A stretch of 64,000 nt of DNA from Tetrastigma voinierianum (lineage: Eukaryota; Streptophyta; Magnoliopsida; Vitales; Vitaceae): the NCBI GenBank assembly GCA_016808115.1, contig JAEQBH010002365.1, forward strand, positions 124,001-188,000, read 5' to 3'. Below the pieces are notes generated by a model. The model did not search any database. It worked only from the letters and a program-made list of their open reading frames with translations, and was not told where the DNA came from. This document shows positions 57,000-64,000 of this stretch, piece by piece. A program made the translations under genes and the position numbers. Position 1 is the stretch's first letter. Each line of letters starts with the position of its first letter.

Positions 57000-59900
57000 T
57001 TGTAGATCTGGGTGTTTATAGACGAGATGTAGTCATATTTACCACAATAAAATGAATAGCACACACATTCTTTTACATGTTTGACCTAGCACGCCTACAT
57101 CCACGAGTTGTGCCTAGATCTGAGGTTTCCATTGATCTAGTCAAGGTTTAATTGGGCACTTATGTGCGTGCGAGACTCCCTTTCTACCTGACCCTTTTGA
57201 GCCTAATCACTCATAGTGGAATTCAAGTGCTCCTACATTTCTTACTCTCTGCAACATCGCACACCCATACCCACATTACATCAATATAAGATAAAATAAA
57301 CCTAAAACATCTTTCCTGTATGAGGTGAAAGGCTTTGCGTCTTGATACCTCGGCCAGTATTGCACTCCTGCTCACCGACACGTGGGACTTACTTGTTAAC
57401 TAACTGAAGGCTGCATGCCTTGAAATCCGTGCCAAGCATGAGCCCGAATGTCTGACCTTTATGACGGATTTCTTTGGTTTAGAAGACTAGATAAGGATGG
57501 ATCATTATCTATCTTGACTCAAGCTGACCTTCTATTTTATGTTTCTTCCTTCCCAAAGCTATCACGGCGGAAATGGAAACTGTGATTAAAGTCCCCTTAA
57601 TGTAGAATAGAATCCCAAAAAGTTTCTAGTTGTGCTTTGACCTGTAACAGTGTTTGGATGTACATTGATTTGATTGTTATCCACTTGCAAATAGATCTAG
57701 CCATCAGAGTTGCTGCTCCCCAAATTCCTTGGCACTCTCAAGCCTGTATTGGGCTCACGTGTGTCCGCAGTCTGGTTTCACTCCTTTGATCAGGGCGTCT
57801 CATGTCTCTCAACTGTCCTTACCTAGCCGCGGAGGGGATTGCTGCAAAGTGCGAGACTACTTCCCCAGTCTCCACACAGGGGACTTCACCTCTATTTAGC
57901 GAATCTTGTCAAGGCTCGATATCTACAAGTGGCACCTCTTTTTGTGTGACCTTGAAACGAGATATGGACAAATCTCAGCTGACATTCTCCCCCTTTTTCT
58001 ATGTCTTCGACAAAAACATCCCTTAAAGAATGAGATAAGAAGATGTACTGAAGGAAGGGAGATAAGAGGCACTTCACACTTTGAGATGAAGGTTTTCATT
58101 TCATTGATTGTCTCCCTTTACACATGTTCGGCCATACAATATGGAAATGGATCAGGTACAAGAGAAGAGTATCCCGTCGACCCATGTTACCTTTTTACTA
58201 GCATTCTTTTCCACTCCCCGCTTTTTGTTAGCCCGAGGGCGCAGGGGTGTTGGGGCAGGAAGGCAAATCAGGCATTATGTCCTCCACTTTTCTCTGACAG
58301 TGAGGAGGTGAGAGCTCTGGTGGGACATTGTTCGTTTAGCCTTCGCCGGTGATGGGTAGAGGCATGGCGATTGGCGATGTGGTCATGGCTTTAGTCCCTA
58401 GGCGGATCAAAGCTTGGATTTGCAGGTGCGGTTCTTAGCCAAGAGTTCGGACTTGTAGAGAGAATTACGGTGACGGTATAGGTGTGTACTTCCCTGATGT
58501 CTTTTCCTTAAAGGTGGGAGAATATGGACTCTTGAGCTTTTGGTTTTCTTTAATTCTTTTTGATGAGGGCGTGTGTGCTCCTCTTGCTACTTTTACCTTA
58601 TTCACTTTGAGCTATAGCTCCACCCGATTGTTGTTGTAGCTGCTCATCTGGATGGTGACATATTCCTCGTGAGGGTAGGAATGATTCATGTCCAAAATTT
58701 TGGACTTCGTCAGTACTATAGAGAAGGATTGTCCCTTAGGTAACAGTGCGGTTGCTGGATTAGGACTCGAAGTGGTCTCACCGGGACCTTCCTTCATCTT
58801 TCATATCTTTTACCCTTAAGGGACATCTCGGAAATGATGATGTGTATATTTGACTTATGTTTGTCGCATCTCTATTATTTGAGACCTAAAATGTCAATAT
58901 GTATTGTCCTAGATGCGGTTTTAGGTCATAAATTATCCCAAAATAGCGACGGAATTTTGTGAGCTTTTTAGATATGTTATGTTTTTTGACATGTTCCATT
59001 ATATGTTTGAACAGGACTCACTATGATTAATTTTTCTTGAGTAATCTACTTTTGGAGGTGTGAGCTTTTCAATCGAGTTCTGTTGATATATGGGACATGT
59101 AGCTAGACTGCACATAGTGATCACTGCTCTGGGGATAGAGTATTTGGAGTGTGAGAAGAAGGAAGTCGAAACTCTTATATGTTGAATCGGCACTTTGGAG
59201 TTATGTGAAGACCATTTGGTTCTAGAGCATAACTTTTTTCTTCTTTTTTGGGCGTCAAATTTTCTATAATACATTTCAATGTTGTGTGCTGGGGAGAAAA
59301 ATTAAAGGGAGATGTCTCATGCAAAAGCACCAGTCTTTTGAAGAGATTGAACTTCTGAGTTATTATCCTTGAAGAGATTTACATAGAACTACATGATGAT
59401 TTGTAACACGAAGGAGGTAGCCGATATAGATTTTGCATGAAGTGTCTACTCACAGAGTTCCACAATCCGGATATATACAGTCCTTACTGTAAGATGTTCG
59501 CTCAGGTCCTTTGATATAGAGGCCTGACTACATAAGACCACGAACTTGAAAAGACGGATGGAGTGGGACTTTACTTTGGGAGACATTCGAACTCTTTGCT
59601 TCGTGGCTGTAGGCTTCTTAGGTGCTACTTTCTTTGCTTGGAGGGCTAGCGGGACAAAGTACCACTATTAATATGGGTGTTGAGAGGATGGCAGGGGCTC
59701 GAAGGACTGAAGTCCTTGTTTAATGTGCCATTACAATCGAGTCAAATTCTCATAAATCGGGTTGTCCAGCGACGGCTTTTGCCTGGATTTGAACTCTTTT
59801 TGCCCTACAGAATCTTGTTGAACCCTAGCCTATCCACTGCAGTGACACATGTCTTGTTCTTCTTCTTCTTGGCATTAGGTAGTGGCTCAAAGTGTTGTTA

Positions 59901-62900
59901 GAAGACACCTATGATCATCGGGATTTGGATCTTGTTCTATCATGTTTCTCGATCTGAAAAATTCTCCTTATGATTGAGGTAGGCCTGTTTATATTCCTTA
60001 CCCAGGTTTAGTGACACATTTAATTGGAGTGTGAAAAGGTTCTTTCATTTGATTACTAAAGGGTAAACTTTTCAACCTATTACAGCGGGGATGCCTTCAG
60101 AGGTGCCGTGACTAGTGGTGAGGTCTTTGACTGCACCAAAGTTAACGCATCGATGGGGATATATTCTTGATCCTTCTTGATCAAAACTTCTCTTGCCCAC
60201 ACTAGACAAGGACTTCCTTTCACTAGTCTTCTTCTACCAGAACCCACGGATACTGACTCATCACCATTTTGAAAACATCTGAAAAAAGCTCTGAAAATGG
60301 GAAAATTCCGACCTTTGAAAGTTTCTTAAGAGAATATCAGAGAAAAAAGCGAGTGTGCTTTTATTACATATTTTCTCACATATAAGAGGTCTACTACCTC
60401 TTGAGAAACCACATGGTTTATCTCTAACTTGAGGTGTTAGGACTCTTCCATAAAGTGATTCAAACTCTCCTTTTCTGGGACTGGCTCTGCGTGCCTTGTC
60501 CATTCTGACCCAGTGAAAAGTGGTGTACCAGCATTGATCTTCACCACCACTTTTTTTTCTAATACACATAAATCATTCAATCGGAGGATGTTTTTGGATC
60601 CTTAGGTTGTAGTAACATCTGCTGTGGTGAAGATTTCGATTCTCTTAGAATTGTCACAGCTTGTAGTTGGGACTCCCCTTAGGATGTCACTACCTTTGAG
60701 TGTATTTCACTTCGCCATGTTGGATGTATTGCCTTTTGGTTCTTTCTTTATCTCTTTGTGTCTCAGTTTCTGGGGAATGGCACTTACACATATGGCTGGC
60801 TTGATGTCTTGTATACTTCCCAAAATGCGTTTTTAAGACAAAGGTGCTATGAACAATTATTGTTTTCTAATCAATCTTCTATTATTAATGCTTACGTCCT
60901 GTGTCTTGAAACATTCCTCTCATAGGATTAGAACATCTTTTTAAGGTTTGGTGTTCTATTCTAGGTGTAGAACTTTAAGATGGAAAGGCTTCCTTTAGAA
61001 ATTGAAGCGTTTTGTGCACAGAGGCATTCTTTCTATGATTCCATAAGGGGTTATGAGTGTTCTGGTTGTGGTACTGTTATTGAGTGAGAAACCAGAGGCC
61101 CAGTGTGTATAACACGCCTAGATGAATTTTTCCCTCAATTCTTGTGTGGCTATATGAAGCTGCTTCTTAGTTGTTGCTCTTTGCTTGCAGGTGGTGGCAG
61201 TGGGTTGGGATGACTTTCGTGGAGGAGGTGGGAGAATGTGGGAGGAACTGGAGAGGGAAGGCGGATCCCGCGGGTCTCGGTTCATTGTCAGTCTAAGTCC
61301 CAAACTCTCGTCGATCGATTGTGACACTTCTTGATTTATAATCTTTCATGGGTGGTGAACCCAAGTTTATCCACGAGGCTGGCATGGTTCTTCTTCTTCT
61401 TTGTATATATCATGGTAGCCCCAGTATGTTCGAACACCAGATTCATCAGATCTTGAGTACACATCATTTTCTGTTGATAGGAGAATTCTCCACTGAGCCT
61501 TGTGGAAGGGTTGGCCCCATTTGACTCCCCCTTACTTTGTTTTGCATTAGCTTTGGTGGATTATCTAAGTTTGGGCTGCGACATTTGATTCCTCTAAGGG
61601 AGTGGCTTTCCTTCTACAAACCTTCTTTGCGAGGGATCTCATCTTGAGTACCATGGCGCATAAGTATTGCCGCGCCCATTGAGCTCAAAGGTTCCACATC
61701 GATGGGATCTGTGTAGATCCTTCTTGATCAAAGATCTTGTCTTTGAATTAGAACTTCCTTTCACTTTCGTCTTCTTCCTCGGACCCCACGGTCTCGTCAT
61801 CCGACTTGGAAAGCAGAAAAACTGCAATGAAGTCGGACCTTCTTTGGTTCAACGAAGAGAATATCTGCGAGAAGGCGGTGTCGCTTTTTGTCTCTATCGC
61901 GCTTTACATGGGGTCCCACTTTCTCTTAAGAAATCTATCTCTTCCTCCGAGTTCCACACATTTTAATAGGGGTGTACGACTCTTAGAGCGTGTACGGTTT
62001 CTGCTTGGTCTTAGTTGTAGCTCAGCATGCCACGCTCATTCTCACTTTAAGATCGAAAAGGCGGGCGCTACTGTCAAATCTTTCGCTCCCTCCCACCCCT
62101 ACCTAATTTTTTTTTGAAAAAAAGCCTGAAGCAATCGATCCTATAAGACATAATTTTGAGATCTTACCACCTATTAACATCTTTCCTTGGGTGAAGATTT
62201 CTATTCTCCTAGGGCATCTGCTTGGTAGTTGGGACTCTCCATGGGACGATCACTATCTTTGAGGTGTATTTTTTCATCACATACTTTGGATATGTGTACG
62301 CCTTCAGATTCTTTATTATCACTTACGTGTCTTGTTGCTAGAAATAATGCCATTGTGGTTGGCTTGATGTATAGTATCACTTCCCGTGTTAAATTAGCTG
62401 CTTGGGTAGCCATGAATAACTGGAGTTTCTTATCAAGAAATTTGTATAGTTCTTGCCGAGCAGAATTCTATTATCTTGTCATTTCATGTCTAAGACATTT
62501 CCTCTCACATTTAGAACATCTTTTAAGGATAGGTGTTCAATTCTAGGTGTAGTTCGAACTTTTGTAGAACGAGGAAACCTTTAGAAGTCGAATCATTTGT
62601 GCCTTACAGAGAGGCATTATTACACTGCACGATTACCATAAGGGGTTATAGAGAGTGTTCTAGCTAGTACTCGTTCAAGGTAAAGGCAGATCATCAGTAT
62701 AACTTCTACCCAGATGAATTTCTTCAATGCTTTTTTCTCTTTCACAAGCCCACGAGGTCCATGTATGGAGTAGTTCCGGTAGTCTTCTTCTCTTTGCGAT
62801 TAGGACTTGGTGCATGATGATTGTGGTGTGCTCTTGTCTCGAGACTATTTGATGTCGGTCTAGCTAGTTTGAATGCCTTTGGCTTGAAAGGTCAATGATG

Positions 62901-62999
62901 GTGTGTCACTTCTTCTAGTGTGTTTGATTTGTGGCCGGTGACTCTTGTTCTAGTTGTATTTCACATGTAAGGGACTGTGTTGTGTGATTAAGAAGAAAA
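57000..62999 (-). other. Decayed repeat region, probably retroelement-derived
   Basis: Base composition is more even than in the flanks and short open frames occur on both strands, but no pol motif could be read. Minus-strand readings with protein-like character include KKTKVKGSSNSKTRSLIKKD (near 61780) and HVSDNKESEGVHISKVCDEK (near 62310). Their family is not recognised. It lies downstream, on the minus strand, of the copia protease remnant and may be the heavily rearranged body of that element. Confidence 0.4.
59800..62735. repeat. Direct tandem duplication, about 1.55-kb unit
   Basis: Segment about 59800-61140 matches about 61345-62735 in order. Examples: TTGAACCC..CTATCCAC with GTTCTTCTTCTTCTT (59815 and 61362), TCCTTCTTGATCAAA (60170 and 61718), GTAGTTGGGACTC (60664 and 62224), GTGTTCTATTCTAGGTGTAG (60952) and GTGTTCAATTCTAGGTGTAG (62531), and ATAAGGGGTTAT (61046 and 62637). 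Offsets are 1545-1580 bases. The copies are much diverged, so the duplication is old. Confidence 0.7.
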
Positions 63000-63999
63000 T
63001 GTGGCATCTTTTGATTAAGCGGGGTCCTTTCCACATGCATGTGATGCGATAGTGATTTTAATTATACCTTATATTATACACTTGTCTTTGTGAGCTGTAA
63101 AGAAGATCTTCATCACAAAGTTGACTCACTGCGATTAGATTCTGGTTAATGATCTTCAACAAGCGAAGCATATATTACTTTGGATTTTGCGATCCTTGAA
63201 TTTTCAAGGAACCACTTCCCAGAACTCTCCCTTTTTCATCATCTCTAAAGATTACCCAGTCTTGACTAGATGGGTGAAGGTTAATTAGGAAACAACTATT
63301 TCCTATCATGTGCTATGAGCACCCACTATCAAAATACCACTCTCCCTTGAACATGTTTCTAGTGGGAGGAAAAGAAACACGAACTATGTATGATTGCTCG
63401 TGTTGTATGTGTGATCTTGTAGTTTACCTAGTTCGGACTAGCTTTACTGGATTGAGACTAGTTTGTGCAGTCTTGGGCTGCTTTTGCTTTGGAAGTTCTT
63501 TGGTTTAATCGTTACTAGCTTTCCCTATGCTACTAATGTGAAATACCAGATTATCATGTAAGGTAGCTGTGAGTCCCGACTTGTACACAAGCAATCTAAT
63601 GAATCTAGCAGATTGACATGTCTTTTGTATGAAATTACCTGTATGTTTTGACAATTTCTAAATGAGCTCTAAGATGTATGATATTTGAATCTTGCATGAT
63701 ATTCATCGCTTAAAGATCTCATCGAGCTCTTTTCAAAAATTCATGTCATTTTCTTCATTTCTTTGGATACTTGTATATCTGGGAAATCCTCAAATATTTT
63801 GTAGGTGCCTACATCTTCTTTTCTAAGTGCTTGAAGCAACAATGAGTCTTAAACGTCAGCATCATTCATGTACCACATTGAATAACTGTTGTAAGTAGTG
63901 AGATTTCTACTGAAATTTGCTTTTCTTCTACAATTCATTATGATTCAAAATTGATCATTGTTCTTCATTTTCTATTTTGGTTGAGGCGGTCCACCTTAT
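63000..63999 (-). pseudogene. Ty1-copia protease region remnant
   Basis: The minus strand from about 63355 reads SREW (family: DSSWYFDSGCSRHM), with ILIVGAHS in one frame and YFDSGCS, a stop, then HMIGNSCFLINLHPSSQDWV in the other. IFRDDEKGRVLGSGSLKIQG and LIAVSQLCDEDLL follow. This is the aspartic protease (DSG) and following GAG-pre-integrase segment of a Ty1-copia element. The lineage is possibly SIRE-like. A coiled-coil gag end may lie at 63700-64000. Stops and frame changes are present, and the element runs off the right edge. Confidence 0.75.
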
Positions 64000-64000
64000 C

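Noticed and set aside
57802..58352. Overlapping plus- and minus-strand frames
   Set aside because: They lie in decayed repeat sequence with no recognisable domain. The frames overlap one another on both strands.

Overview
This is plant nuclear DNA, most likely from a eudicot. It is AT-rich, with long (TA)n arrays and introns with GT/AG borders. It carries a pectinesterase with a pectinesterase-inhibitor domain, a receptor-like protein of the LRR class, and an IST1-type endosomal gene. Most of the window is Ty3-gypsy (chromovirus, Tekay/Del-like) and Ty1-copia retrotransposon sequence. No protein-coding gene in the window looks intact. It reads as a repeat-rich interval in which host genes were broken and scattered by nested insertions. 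I found no bacterial-type features, CRISPR array, rRNA gene or convincing functional tRNA gene.

Layout. 1-4.0 kb: AT-rich DNA and an inverted-repeat DNA transposon split by a gypsy solo LTR with 5-bp target duplication CCACT. 4.0-15.0 kb: one pectinesterase pseudogene cut into three exon blocks by a 7-kb minus-strand gypsy element (4428-11423) and by a solo LTR (about 11922-14419) flanked by microsatellites. 15-18.9 kb: AT-rich spacer with several tRNA-derived SINE-like copies. 18.9-31.9 kb: a decayed Ty1-copia element that received two separate gypsy LTR insertions with exact target duplications (AGAAC and GTACA). The first of these was itself invaded by a 5.8-kb gypsy element whose internal gag-RT block is inverted relative to its LTRs. 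33.2-33.5 kb: a pyrimidine-rich candidate first exon. 33.8-44.1 kb: a plus-strand gypsy element with both LTRs, a CpG-rich palindrome-studded leader, broken gag-pol, and a 1.3-kb promoter-like insertion near the end of pol. 44.1-53.2 kb: mostly spacer, with a small minus-strand candidate reading frame and a two-exon IST1-like fragment. 53.3-55.5 kb: a minus-strand receptor-like-protein pseudogene, 5' truncated and frameshifted. 57-64 kb: strongly decayed sequence containing a direct tandem duplication of about 1.55 kb and, at the right end, minus-strand Ty1-copia protease-region sequence.

The parts do not form a working pathway. The host genes are unrelated remnants: cell-wall pectin modification, a surface receptor, and ESCRT-III regulation. 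The interval is mainly useful as a record of insertion order: host gene, then copia, then gypsy solo LTR, then a further gypsy element. Many LTR edges could be placed to within a base from TG...CA-type ends and matching target duplications. Internal edges between decayed blocks are approximate. All family names come from protein motifs read by eye, without database search.
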